64,000 nucleotides of DNA from JALEFZ01 sp039817415 (GTDB lineage Bacteria; Bacteroidota; Bacteroidia; J057), in NCBI GenBank assembly GCA_039817415.1, contig JBCBVV010000003.1:203644-267643 (forward strand), given 5' to 3'. The notes below the pieces were generated by a model. It made no database searches, was not told where the DNA came from, and worked only from the letters and a program-made list of their open reading frames with translations. Positions 42,139 to 50,626 of the stretch are shown one piece after another (position 1 is the stretch's first letter; each line of letters starts with the position of its first letter). The translations under genes and the position numbers were made by a program.

Positions 42139-43260
42139 TCAGTTGTCTACCAGTATTCCGACCCCCGTTTGAAAGCCCCAGATAACCTTTCTTCTTTCAG
42201 TAACCACTGGTAAGGGTGTATTTAAGGGATCATAAACACTTAAGACATCAACACCTAGTATAGGAAAGGTTGACATGATTCCGAGATGAATAACGAGGCC
42301 TTGTTTGATTCTAGGCCCCATGGACAAGCGTAGATAAGGGCTTCTACCCATCCTTCTGACTGATTGCACTGACACACCTGGTGTGAACCTTCTGTAAGTT
42401 CTTGTAGAGCTGTAAACATCCTCCACAGAGGGTGCATATCCAATCTCCCCCATGAGGTGAAAGCTATCCCAAAGCCCCATGGCATGCAGGCCCACTCCAT
42501 GAAAAATATGGGTCAAAGATTCAGAACCCACTTCTCCGCTTATTCCGCTGGCGTTGAACCCTATCCCCAGACCAAGATGCTCTTTTACCTTGATTCCTCC
42601 CCCTACATGTGCAGACATAGCCGCATCAAAGGAGCCAAAGGACTCTTGCCAATTGTTATGCATAAAGTTCAGCATCCCCCATTCCAAAAAACCATAGGTA
42701 TTTGATAACTCACCTAGCCACTTTGCTTTTGAATCAAGGGTAAAAATGACTTTGCCACTTAAGGTGTAGGATTCATCGTTATGATAGACTTCATAAATGG
42801 GGGTGCCTGCAAAAACATAATCTGAACCAAAAATAGCTTTCAGATAGGTAAAACCACCTGCCAAAATAAGATAGGGATTGAGCCTAATCCCAAGATTGAG
42901 TTCCGTCTTGGTCGCTCTCCCAAAGTATTCTTCATCTCTTTGATAGCGGCCCATTATTTGGGGGCCCCTTCCTACTGTCAATCCTGTATAAATTCGTCTT
43001 TGGCGATCGAGATATCCCCTTAATTGGCCTTGGACCATGACATAGTGGTCTCCACTCCAATATTCATTCAAAAATTCTCCACCAATACCCACATAGAATG
43101 AGGGCAAGATCTCTGCTCCTGCCAAGAAGCCTAGGTAATTGTAAGGATCATAATCACCCGTTATTCCAGTATATCCTTCTGCATAAAACCTATTTTGGCC
43201 GAAAGACATACAACAAATGACCATCAAGGAGAGTAGGGTAAGAAGTAACTGTCTAATCAT
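42139..43260 (-). CDS. Outer-membrane barrel protein, tandem paralogue B
   Basis: A 373-residue paralogue of the previous gene product, with a signal peptide ending S-F-G-Q. Conserved points are Y-A-E-G-Y-T-G-I-T-G, I-G-G-E-F-L-N-E-Y-W, G-Y-L-D-R-Q-R-R-I-Y, L-N-L-G-I-R-L-N-P-Y, M-S-A-H-V-G-G-G-I-K and the terminal F-Q-T-G-V-G-I-L-V-D-N. Strand pattern indicates a barrel in the outer membrane. The two copies differ throughout, so the duplication is not recent. It lies 102 bp downstream of the SSS symporter gene on the same strand; a functional link with transport is possible but not shown. Confidence 0.75.
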   Translation of the reverse strand: MIRQLLLTLLSLMVICCMSFGQNRFYAEGYTGITGDYDPYNYLGFLAGAEILPSFYVGIGGEFLNEYWSGDHYVMVQGQLRGYLDRQRRIYTGLTVGRGPQIMGRYQRDEEYFGRATKTELNLGIRLNPYLILAGGFTYLKAIFGSDYVFAGTPIYEVYHNDESYTLSGKVIFTLDSKAKWLGELSNTYGFLEWGMLNFMHNNWQESFGSFDAAMSAHVGGGIKVKEHLGLGIGFNASGISGEVGSESLTHIFHGVGLHAMGLWDSFHLMGEIGYAPSVEDVYSSTRTYRRFTPGVSVQSVRRMGRSPYLRLSMGPRIKQGLVIHLGIMSTFPILGVDVLSVYDPLNTPLPVVTERRKVIWGFQTGVGILVDN

Positions 43261-43362
43261 GGTATAGGAGGTTAACAGGTTCTACTTACCCTATCTTAAG
43301 CATTCTAGTTCAAGTAGGCAAAAGGAATTATTATTCGGTTCCTTCCTTAGAAAAACTGGCCC

Positions 43363-45030
43363 TTAGCCGGCTAGTCCCAAGGGGGAGAACACCCACCATA
43401 ACATCAAAACCAATCCGATCAATACCACAGTAAGAATGACATCTGTCGTCCACTTGAAGGCAACAGAACGATTCTTTTGAAAGGTGACCAATTCTAGGCT
43501 GGCTGGATCTTGAGGCTGTCCCAAACGGCTGACAATGATCAAAATTGCTGAACAAAGGACAAAGAGAAATAAAGCAAAATGGAGAAAGTTGATGCCAAGG
43601 AACTGCCCAATTATCGAATCCGAAGCAACTGTGATGACTCCCTCTTGACTCATAAACTCTAGAACCAAACGAGAAATCCCGACTACAAAGCCGGACCACA
43701 AGGCAACAATGGCGGCGCGGGCATTGATCCACTTGAAAAACAGCCCCAGTAGGAAGACAGAAGCAATAGGTGGGGAGATGTATGCTTGTACAGATTGAAG
43801 ATATTTGAATATTCCTCCTCCCATCAAAGTTTCCATAAAGGGTATCCATCCCAGGCTCAACAAAACCAGAACAACCGTTGCCAAGCGACCAAAGCGAACC
43901 AAGTCCTTCTCACTTGCCTCTGGTCTCATCTTTTGATAAAAATCAATGGTCAACAAGGTAGAAGAGGAATTAAAGGCAGAGGAAAGGGAACTCATTAAAG
44001 CAGCTAATAAACCTGCGATGGCCAATCCCTTTAAGCCCATGGGCAAATAAGTGGTAATGAGTGTTGGCAGAGCTTGATCTGCATCCTCCATAGAAAAGGA
44101 AATCTCCCCTTGTTGCATCAGGGCGAAGGCAATGACACCTGGCAGGAAGAAAAGGAATACTGGTAATAGCTTCAAATAGCCTGCAAATAAGGCTCCTTTC
44201 CGCGCATTGCTGATGTCTTTGGCTGAAAGGGCACGCTGAACGATGTATTGATCCGTACACCAGTACCAAACTCCTAGGATAGGAGCACCAAACAACATTC
44301 CGGTCCAGGGGTAGTCAGAATCACTGATAGGTCGCCACAAATTCCAGAAGCTACTAGCCGAAGGGTTTCCTTCTGTTTGAGCTGCCCCTTCGAGGGTGTC
44401 GATCATGACCTCCCAACCGCCAATTTGATATAACCCAAAAATGGTGACCGCAGCTGTCCCAATTAAGAGAATAAAGGCTTGGACCATGTCGGTGTAAATG
44501 ACCGCTTTCAATCCTCCCAAAACCGTATAAAATCCTGTAGCAACGACCGTCAAAATAGCACCTGTCCAGAAAGGAATTCCCAAGACCTCGAATACCAAGG
44601 CCCCCGCAAAAATGATCAGCGAAATTTTGGTGATGATGTAGGCCAAAACCGATACCACAGATAGGTAATTACGGCAAGCCGCTGAGTAACGTTTCTCTAG
44701 AAATTCAGGCATGGTGTAGACACCCGTTCGTAGGTAAAATGGAACGAATACCCATCCAAATAAAATCAATACCAAGGAAGCTAGGATTTCGAAGTTTGCC
44801 AGCGGCATATCACCTCTTGCTCCTGCACCAGAAACACCCAGAATAATTTCGGACCCAATATTTGAGGCAAAAAGAGAAGCTCCAATGACTAACCAGCCCT
44901 GATCTTTTCCCGCCAGAAAATAGTCAACAGAGGAAAATTCGGCGTTTTTCTTTGCACGAGATGCCCATTGGGCAATCCAAAGGATCAAGGCGAAATAGGC
45001 CCCAATGATCCAGAAATCCAATACACTCAT
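43363..45030 (-). CDS. Sodium:solute symporter (SSS family)
   Basis: A 555-residue inner-membrane protein with about 14 helices. SSS landmarks are D-F-W-I-I-G-A-Y near the N-terminus, D-Y-F-L-A-G-K-D-Q-G-W, A-S-N-I-G-S-E (Na2+-site region), a G-V-Y-T-M-P-E-F-L-E-K-R-Y block, Y-T-V-L-G-G-L-K-A-V-I-Y-T-D and A-L-M-S-S-L-S-S-A-F-N-S-S-S-T, followed by Q-K-M-R-P-E-A-S-E. The sequence is closest in pattern to the SGLT/sugar branch. It imports a solute, likely a sugar or sugar-like compound, with Na+. The PhyH dioxygenase gene lies directly upstream on the same strand, so the two are probably one operon under the divergent AraC regulator. Confidence 0.93.
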   Translation of the reverse strand: MSVLDFWIIGAYFALILWIAQWASRAKKNAEFSSVDYFLAGKDQGWLVIGASLFASNIGSEIILGVSGAGARGDMPLANFEILASLVLILFGWVFVPFYLRTGVYTMPEFLEKRYSAACRNYLSVVSVLAYIITKISLIIFAGALVFEVLGIPFWTGAILTVVATGFYTVLGGLKAVIYTDMVQAFILLIGTAAVTIFGLYQIGGWEVMIDTLEGAAQTEGNPSASSFWNLWRPISDSDYPWTGMLFGAPILGVWYWCTDQYIVQRALSAKDISNARKGALFAGYLKLLPVFLFFLPGVIAFALMQQGEISFSMEDADQALPTLITTYLPMGLKGLAIAGLLAALMSSLSSAFNSSSTLLTIDFYQKMRPEASEKDLVRFGRLATVVLVLLSLGWIPFMETLMGGGIFKYLQSVQAYISPPIASVFLLGLFFKWINARAAIVALWSGFVVGISRLVLEFMSQEGVITVASDSIIGQFLGINFLHFALFLFVLCSAILIIVSRLGQPQDPASLELVTFQKNRSVAFKWTTDVILTVVLIGLVLMLWWVFSPLGLAG

Positions 45031-45078
45031 AGTCGTCGTAGTAGTAGAAGTAGTTTCAAAAAGTCAGAATATAACAAT

Positions 45079-45112
45079 AGGCATTCAAAGAGATTTTTTC
45101 CTTTGAATGCCT
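45079..45112 (-). terminator. Hairpin between PhyH and symporter genes
   Basis: A 12-bp perfect stem (AGGCATTCAAAG / CTTTGAATGCCT, 10-nt loop) lies 20 bp after the PhyH stop on the minus strand and 48 bp before the symporter start. No T-run follows on that strand, so it may be an attenuator or a processing site that lowers symporter expression relative to PhyH. Confidence 0.55.
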
Positions 45113-45131
45113 CTCATTTCATGTGAGATAT

Positions 45132-46094
45132 TTACCACTTGGTAAGTCCCAACAGCTTCTCACCAAGCTCAGTTAGCTCTGCTGTATCATATTTGGTTTG
45201 CTCCCAATTACGTGGGTCCCCAGGGAAAGCATACCCTTCAGGTGCCACACGATTCTTCCAAGAGTTTACTCTCCACTCTCTCAAGGAAGCATCCTCTTCT
45301 TGCGCAGGCATCATGGAAATATACTGGGCGATTCTTACCCCATCTTCGGAGTGGTTGGGACGAATACCATGCGGTTCAGAACTGTTAAAGATCAACAGAT
45401 CTCCTGCTTCTAAGGGTACCTTGACCAACTTATCCTCAAGGCCAGTTGTATCTGGCTGGAAACGATTTCGATCTTCTGGCTGGCTCAATTTCCAGCTATC
45501 ATAGTTTCTGTATAGCCATGGAATACACTGAAATCCCCCCATGTTCTCATCCGTCTGGTCTGCAAGTGCCAATACTCCCTGTACATTCTGAGGCTTGGTC
45601 TCTGGATCATAGTCCCAATGGATAAATCCCTTGTATTCAAATCCTGGGCGAATAGGAAAATTCAAATTTGCTCGGTCAATTGTTACCCATAGCTTTTCTG
45701 TTCCCCATATATCAACAAAGGCGTCGTATACTCTTTGGGTTTGGCGGTTGTTCCATAGGTGTTGGTTGTTGTAAACTTCTACCATTCCTGTTCCCGCCAG
45801 TTCTTTCATCTGCATTTCTGCTCGCGGAGCAGTATACCAGCTGTCCTTGTTATGAGGATCCTTTTCTTCAAACTCCCAAAGGAAATTGGCCGTATCAGTA
45901 GCCTGTGCCCTGGAAACGGCTTGTTTGATGACGACATAGCCATTGTGCCTCCAAAATTCCCACTCTTCCATGCTGAGAACACGGAGTGTATCAGGACTTG
46001 CTTCTGTTCTAAGTTTAACATTACTACTCTTTGCGGTAGAAGGATTACCTGGGATATCCTTGTGTTGATTGTCTGGAATCATTGTAGCAGCCAT
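45132..46094 (-). CDS. Phytanoyl-CoA dioxygenase (PhyH) family oxygenase
   Basis: Start chosen at M-A-A-T-M-I-P (46094); the frame continues to 46130. The 320-residue protein is an Fe(II)/2-oxoglutarate oxygenase: His159-x-Asp161 in I-H-W-D-Y-D, distal His242 in E-P-H-G-I-R-P-N and Arg254 in G-V-R-I-A-Q for 2-oxoglutarate. G-G-F-Q-C-I-P and A-G-D-L-L-I-F also match. PhyH enzymes hydroxylate or cleave varied small substrates. Here it sits in front of a sugar-type SSS symporter gene and opposite an AraC regulator, suggesting uptake plus oxidation of one compound (inference). The substrate is unknown. A hairpin follows. Confidence 0.92.
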   Translation of the reverse strand: MAATMIPDNQHKDIPGNPSTAKSSNVKLRTEASPDTLRVLSMEEWEFWRHNGYVVIKQAVSRAQATDTANFLWEFEEKDPHNKDSWYTAPRAEMQMKELAGTGMVEVYNNQHLWNNRQTQRVYDAFVDIWGTEKLWVTIDRANLNFPIRPGFEYKGFIHWDYDPETKPQNVQGVLALADQTDENMGGFQCIPWLYRNYDSWKLSQPEDRNRFQPDTTGLEDKLVKVPLEAGDLLIFNSSEPHGIRPNHSEDGVRIAQYISMMPAQEEDASLREWRVNSWKNRVAPEGYAFPGDPRNWEQTKYDTAELTELGEKLLGLTKW

Positions 46095-46128
46095 ATTTTT
46101 TTCTTTAAGTGATAGAACAAATATGAAC

Positions 46129-46144
46129 AATGAAATACTTCATT
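46129..46144. promoter_or_regulatory. Palindrome in PhyH/AraC divergent region
   Basis: AATGAA (46129-46134) and TTCATT (46139-46144) are inverted with a 4-bp spacer, between the PhyH start (46094) and the AraC start (46227). A minus-strand -7-like element (CATATTTG on that strand, 46118-46125) lies next to it. The palindrome may be an AraC-type site, but AraC proteins more often bind direct repeats. Confidence 0.35.
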
Positions 46145-46226
46145 TATTTACGAAACTTAGCCATCACTTGTACAATATTGACTAATCACATGAAAAATAT
46201 ATTCTTTTATGGTATTATAGTGAAAG

Positions 46227-47069
46227 ATGAAGATTCAACTCGAGTCCATAAACGCCAACCGAGGCAATTCATTCAGCATGATGTACAATCCAAGGCTGAG
46301 CGATCTCTTTTTCTGGCACTTCCATCCAGAATATGAACTTGTTTATATCAAGGCAGACCAAGGTACACGCCATGTCGGGGACCATATCTCCACCTTCTTT
46401 GGAAGCGATCTTGTATTAATTGGTTCTAACATTCCCCACCTCAATTTCGATTATGGCATCAAAACTCCTTATCAGAAAGTGGTTGTTCACCTGGATAAGG
46501 CATTCGTAGAAAACCACCTCATGGGTATTCCTGAATTGGGGCATCATATTGGTTTATTTCATGACGCTTCCTTTGGAGTAGCATTTTCTGGAGAGCTCAA
46601 AGAGGAAATAGGCCAAAAGCTCCTTGCTTTTGAAACGTTGAACACCTTCGATCAATACCAGGGGCTGATGGAGATATTTTATAAGTTGGCTCATTCATCA
46701 TATACCGAAAGGCTTCATGATCAGCCTTACAGCCATAAGTTCAGCGAAAGGGACCAAGGACGCCTACGCGGCATCTACAGCTACATAGACCAGCACTATC
46801 ATCAAAAAATAGAGCTTTCGGAAATTGCCTCCCAGTCTAGTATGACAAGGGAAGCCTTTTGCCGCTACTTCAAAAAATCAACTGGAAGTACCTTCGTTGG
46901 ATTTCTAAACAGATATAGAATCAGTCATGCCAAACGAATTCTCATGAGTGGAAGAAGTGTGAGTGAAGCCTGCTTTGAAACAGGTTTTGAAAGTCTATCT
47001 TACTTCAATCGCATCTTCAAAAAAATCAGCGGTGAAAATCCCTCCGTTTTCCGTAAAAAATATTTCTAG
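46227..47069 (+). CDS. AraC-family transcriptional regulator
   Basis: A 280-residue cytosolic regulator. The N-terminal half is a cupin sensor domain (F-H-P-E-Y-E-L-V-Y, G-T-R-H-V-G-D-H-I, L-I-G-S-N-I-P-H), typical of sugar-sensing AraC proteins; the C-terminal half is the double HTH (I-E-L-S-E-I-A-S-Q-S-S-M-T-R-E-A-F-C-R-Y-F-K-K, then C-F-E-T-G-F-E-S-L-S-Y-F-N-R-I-F-K-K). It is divergent from the PhyH-symporter pair, separated by 132 bp, so it most probably controls them and senses the imported compound (inference). The next gene starts 11 bp downstream. Confidence 0.92.
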   Translation: MKIQLESINANRGNSFSMMYNPRLSDLFFWHFHPEYELVYIKADQGTRHVGDHISTFFGSDLVLIGSNIPHLNFDYGIKTPYQKVVVHLDKAFVENHLMGIPELGHHIGLFHDASFGVAFSGELKEEIGQKLLAFETLNTFDQYQGLMEIFYKLAHSSYTERLHDQPYSHKFSERDQGRLRGIYSYIDQHYHQKIELSEIASQSSMTREAFCRYFKKSTGSTFVGFLNRYRISHAKRILMSGRSVSEACFETGFESLSYFNRIFKKISGENPSVFRKKYF

Positions 47070-47080
47070 ACACAAGCTAC

Positions 47081-47419
47081 ATGGATATTAACCTTAATAA
47101 GAAAATCTTCAAAGCAGAAATGAACACAGAGAATGGAGAGGTTTCGGATGAGACCCGCTTCTCTTACTTTCAGAAAGGTCGCATGATATGGGCGGATTAT
47201 GAGGGCGGTGAGATTGTTAAGGGGCATTTAATCGGGCATATTAAAGGAAACAGCTTGGAATTTGTGTACCACCACCTCAACAAGGTAGGGGAAATCATGA
47301 CGGGGAAATGCACCTCCTTTCCGGAAATTACGTCAGACCACAAAATTAGGTTAAAGGAGAAATGGCAATGGACCAGTGGGGATATGAGTGAAGGTGAATC
47401 CACCTTGATCGAGGTATAA
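47081..47419 (+). CDS. Small avidin-like beta-barrel family protein
   Basis: A 112-residue cytosolic protein of strands: I-F-K-A-E-M-N-T-E-N-G-E-V, T-R-F-S-Y-F-Q-K-G-R-M-I-W-A-D-Y-E-G-G-E-I-V-K-G-H-L-I-G, L-E-F-V-Y-H-H-L-N and L-K-E-K-W-Q-W-T-S-G-D. This is the family often labelled 'n-acetylglutamate synthase' in databases without support; it has no GNAT motifs and looks like a small avidin-like or lipocalin-like barrel. The real function is unknown. It follows the AraC gene by 11 bp and may be co-transcribed. Confidence 0.7.
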   Translation: MDINLNKKIFKAEMNTENGEVSDETRFSYFQKGRMIWADYEGGEIVKGHLIGHIKGNSLEFVYHHLNKVGEIMTGKCTSFPEITSDHKIRLKEKWQWTSGDMSEGESTLIEV

Positions 47420-47463
47420 TTTCAACTCCTATGTCTACACCAAGTCTTTGAATAAATAGCGGT

Positions 47464-48150
47464 ATGTGGTATGATAAAGTTTGGAAATTCCTTACGGGCA
47501 CCTTTTATGGGGGAGGTGTGGTTGTTGTTGCCATCCTGATATCGGTCAGCCTTTTCCAGGCCATTCCAAATTTTATAGGATTTTCAATAGCTGCCTTATT
47601 GATCATGGGTTCTCTTCAAGTGGGTTGGCAAATTTTCCAAGCTATATCGAATATGGGTTCCAATAAATTTTTGTCTGCTGCCTATGCAGCTCGCGATATG
47701 GACAGAATCGATCAAGGAAAGCATGTTGACCATAACGAAAAAGCCAAATCTTTTGCAGAGGCCGTTAATACAAATAAAGTCCTCAGAGTTAGGGGAAGAT
47801 TAGAGATTTTTACCCATCCTTTCGAACTCCCCTTTGCTGAAAACTTCCGAATGCTGAAGGCCACCTTCAAGGAAGAAGAAAAGAAGCTGGAATTGACCTT
47901 CACCAATAAGCTTTTGGTACGACTAATAGAGCCAGAATTCATTTATCGAGGGAAAAACATCCTCAAAATTGAAAAAGCTCATCGAATAGATCTGATGTGG
48001 TTTGAATCTGATAACAAGAGGAGCTTTCAGACTTACCAAATCATGGAAGACAGGCTAACCTTTTCCAATTCTAAAGGAGAAGTAGCAGATATGAACAAGC
48101 TTCATCTTCAAAACTCTGCCTTCATTTTATTTAAAAAAATCGGTGAATAA
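47464..48150 (+). CDS. Hypothetical membrane protein
   Basis: A 228-residue protein, not recognised. Two membrane helices lie near the N-terminus (about 16-34 and 38-60), followed by a soluble part of about 165 residues with strand-rich stretches (V-L-R-V-R-G-R-L-E-I-F, L-E-L-T-F-T-N-K-L-L, D-R-L-T-F-S-N). It belongs to a run of small membrane-protein genes (47464-48747) after the AraC gene. Nothing indicates a function. Confidence 0.75.
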   Translation: MWYDKVWKFLTGTFYGGGVVVVAILISVSLFQAIPNFIGFSIAALLIMGSLQVGWQIFQAISNMGSNKFLSAAYAARDMDRIDQGKHVDHNEKAKSFAEAVNTNKVLRVRGRLEIFTHPFELPFAENFRMLKATFKEEEKKLELTFTNKLLVRLIEPEFIYRGKNILKIEKAHRIDLMWFESDNKRSFQTYQIMEDRLTFSNSKGEVADMNKLHLQNSAFILFKKIGE

Positions 48151-48255
48151 TGTGTGCTACATCCTATTCAGGCTCCTCCCTTCTTTGAAAAGGAAGGGAT
48201 AATCCCTATCATGCCTCATGTTAGTTCCCATACAGCTCTGATTATTCCCTACTAC

Positions 48256-48747
48256 ATGAACAAGAACATCTACTATATCCTCGTAACATTGGGTTTTGGC
48301 ATTGGAAGTATCATCAGTGGTCTCGACCATTTCTTCCAAATAAAGGAAGCTGCCAATCTCATGGATGGTCTTTTCCTTGGGCCAATCTTTCTATTCCTTT
48401 TTATGATCACTGAGTCTTTTTTTTTGAAAAAGGTCTCTGCTAGGATTACCTCCATTCTAATGGTGGTAGGAGTTGCCTTGTCTATGTATTTTTTAATGGG
48501 GCAATTTGATTGGGGAAGAATGGTCTATTATGGTTTCCTTGCTGTCTTCGTCTTCCTTCACCTCAATGAAGGCTTTCAGGAAAAGAATAAGGTACCCCTT
48601 CAATACCTCGGACTTCTCGCCGTCATCATTTCTTTGATCTTCAATACTTGGCTGTTGGAGAACGGCATTCCTATTATCTCAGCAGCAGTTGTCTTCGTGT
48701 GGGGGCTCATCAATCATGTATTCCCCACTATCTTTAAGAAAAGGTAA
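48256..48747 (+). CDS. Hypothetical integral membrane protein
   Basis: Start chosen at ATG 48256 (M-N-K-N-I-Y-Y-I), because the frame up to 48154 is polar and not membrane-like. The 163-residue protein has about five or six hydrophobic segments (Y-I-L-V-T-L-G-F-G-I-G-S-I-I-S-G, L-F-L-G-P-I-F-L-F-L-F-M-I, L-M-V-V-G-V-A-L-S-M-Y-F-L, Y-L-G-L-L-A-V-I-I-S-L-I-F, I-I-S-A-A-V-V-F-V-W-G-L). No family is recognised. The preceding gene ends 105 bp upstream. Confidence 0.72.
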   Translation: MNKNIYYILVTLGFGIGSIISGLDHFFQIKEAANLMDGLFLGPIFLFLFMITESFFLKKVSARITSILMVVGVALSMYFLMGQFDWGRMVYYGFLAVFVFLHLNEGFQEKNKVPLQYLGLLAVIISLIFNTWLLENGIPIISAAVVFVWGLINHVFPTIFKKR

Positions 48748-48848
48748 GCCCTCCACTTGACCCCAAAAAAGTAGCTGAAAACATCCCTTTGTTTTACCTT
48801 GGAAATACCAGAAAGAGCTTCCTACCTTCACAGAGAAAGTTCACATCT

Positions 48849-49433
48849 ATGTACATCCCCAATATCAAAATCAAGAAAACCGAGCTCTTGTCTGACAATT
48901 GGTACATCCTCAACAAAGTAACCTTTGAGTACCAAAAGCTGAATGGCGAATGGGAAACCCAGGTTCGCGAAGCCTATGATCGAGGAAATGGAGCTACCAT
49001 TTTGCTATACAACAAGGAAAAGAAAAGTGTCATTCTTACCCGCCAATTTCGCTTGCCTACCTACGTGAATGGAAACGGTACAGGGATGATGATAGAAGCC
49101 TGTGCAGGTCTACTAGATAAAAACAATCCTGAAGATTGTATCCGTAAAGAAACGGAAGAGGAAACAGGCTACAAGATTAAAAAAGTAGAAAAGGTATTTG
49201 AGGCTTATATGTCCCCCGGTTCCGTAACGGAGATCCTTTATTTTTTTGTGGCAGAATATGACCAACACATGAAAATTAGCGAAGGAGGCGGGGTAGAAGA
49301 TGAACAAGAAAATATTGAAGTGCTAGAGTTGAATTTTGAGGAGGCATGCAGGATGATGTATCAAGGCGAGATAAAAGATGGAAAGACCATCATGCTTCTT
49401 CAATATGCCCAGGTTCACCAACTGCTGGCTTAA
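48849..49433 (+). CDS. Nudix hydrolase (NudK/GDP-mannose or ADP-ribose type)
   Basis: Start chosen at ATG 48849 (M-Y-I-P-N-I-K-I-K-K-T-E-L-L-S-D-N-W), which fits the family N-terminus; the frame runs to 48789. The 194-residue protein has the NudK opening (W-Y-I-L-N-K-V-T-F-E-Y) and a Nudix box running from A-G-L-L-D-K-N-N-P-E-D to K-E-T-E-E-E-T-G-Y, in which the usual R-E of the box is K-E. The segment V-F-E-A-Y-M-S-P-G-S-V-T-E is the substrate loop of nucleotide-sugar pyrophosphatases. It should hydrolyse GDP-mannose, ADP-ribose or a related compound to the monophosphates. Confidence 0.88.
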   Translation: MYIPNIKIKKTELLSDNWYILNKVTFEYQKLNGEWETQVREAYDRGNGATILLYNKEKKSVILTRQFRLPTYVNGNGTGMMIEACAGLLDKNNPEDCIRKETEEETGYKIKKVEKVFEAYMSPGSVTEILYFFVAEYDQHMKISEGGGVEDEQENIEVLELNFEEACRMMYQGEIKDGKTIMLLQYAQVHQLLA

Positions 49434-49921
49434 AGAGACACTTTCCCTAAAGAACTAGCCAATAACTCCATAAAAGAAGCCAGAATGGTCTTACGACTCG
49501 ATTCTGGCCTAAAAGGGGTGGGCTATCTGTAAGGGTTGAAACTACTACTATAGCTTTCTATCCTATCCTCCAGCATGCAATTCAGGGGTTTTGATGACAC
49601 ATACAAATAGAGGAATAAGGAAGAGGCAACTTTTCAAATGAACATCTACGCTAAGCTAGGATATAGATATTTTTCTTCACTAAGATGAATAGATCGTTCT
49701 CATAAAGGATAGCGATCTCATACCATGACCTCAATATGGGTATGGAATCTATGACTGGGGAGGGCAATTCATAGCAAAAGGAATAATTGGGTAATTGTCG
49801 CTAATTTCATAGGTATTTCTACCTGCTTTTGGACGGGTAATTTGCCTAGCCTGATGAGACCGAATATTTTGATGGTATCAACTAAAAAAGAATAGTTGAT
49901 CCAATCGAATAATTCGGAAAT
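49434..49921. other. Intergenic region of about 490 bp
   Basis: No open frame with gene-like features is visible on either strand. A weak inverted repeat, GCCAGAAT (49479-49486) and ATTCTGGC (49501-49508), may end the Nudix transcript but has no T-run. The sequence just before the next gene is A/T-rich and contains the promoter of the signalling set (not resolved). No RNA gene is recognised. Confidence 0.6.
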
Positions 49922-50626
49922 ATGTATGCATTTATTATTGTAAAAACTTCTGAATTGGGAATCCTTTTCCTACTGGCCACGGTTTTGATTTGGTTTCTAA
50001 AGGGCGCTCGTCTTCCCAAACCTGCCAAAACCTTAGGTTCATTCCTCCTCATTTCCTTAATTATTCAATTGACTATAAGGTTTACCTTGGAGCAAGGCAT
50101 TAATATGCTGCCTTTGCTTCACCTCCACACTTTACTAGAATTCATATTTTTCACTCAATTTTTTGCCTTCATACTCGATGACAGCCATGGGGTAAAGAAA
50201 AATGTAAAGCTCGTCCTCATAATAGGCATTTGCTTGTTGCTGCTTGATTCCTTAGCCATTGGGTCCCTTTACCAAGTCAATACATACGGAAGAATCGCGC
50301 TTGCTATACTCATGCTATGTTATGGTACGATGCATTTAAAAGATGTCTATGGCAAAGTTGATCTATCACATCCAAGAGAACTAGGAATTAGCTTGATTGT
50401 ATTTTCAGTCTTGATCAGCTACTCAGGTAGTCTAACTACCTATCTCCTTGAGCTTTTTACCCATCATTATGCAAGGGCTGTTTTGGCGGATAAGGTACAG
50501 CCCATTTGGTTGATCAATGGAGTGTTGACAGCTTTCTTTCAACTTTTCGCTTTGATAGCCTATTCGGTTTTGGCATTTAAGCAGACAGAAAAAATTTCCC
50601 TTTCACCAAATTATCCTTTGAAGTGA
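49922..50626 (+). CDS. Seven-helix membrane protein, sensor partner of kinase
   Basis: A 234-residue integral membrane protein with about seven helices (first at about residues 10-27, last at about 205-224), no long soluble part. The last codons overlap the following gene: the TGA stop shares bases with a GTG start (GTGA). The family is not recognised. Being translationally coupled to a histidine kinase with only one membrane helix, it is probably the input part of that pathway (inference). A His-Leu-His pair (L-L-H-L-H-T) and H-H-Y lie near the membrane faces and could bind a metal or ligand. Confidence 0.75.
   Translation: MYAFIIVKTSELGILFLLATVLIWFLKGARLPKPAKTLGSFLLISLIIQLTIRFTLEQGINMLPLLHLHTLLEFIFFTQFFAFILDDSHGVKKNVKLVLIIGICLLLLDSLAIGSLYQVNTYGRIALAILMLCYGTMHLKDVYGKVDLSHPRELGISLIVFSVLISYSGSLTTYLLELFTHHYARAVLADKVQPIWLINGVLTAFFQLFALIAYSVLAFKQTEKISLSPNYPLK

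Noticed and set aside
47081..47419. N-acetylglutamate synthase
   Set aside because: Databases often give this name to the family, but the sequence is a small all-beta protein with none of the GNAT acetyl-CoA motifs.
49434..49921. Possible RNA gene or riboswitch in the long gap
   Set aside because: Only a weak inverted repeat is seen; no conserved RNA motif known to me is recognisable.
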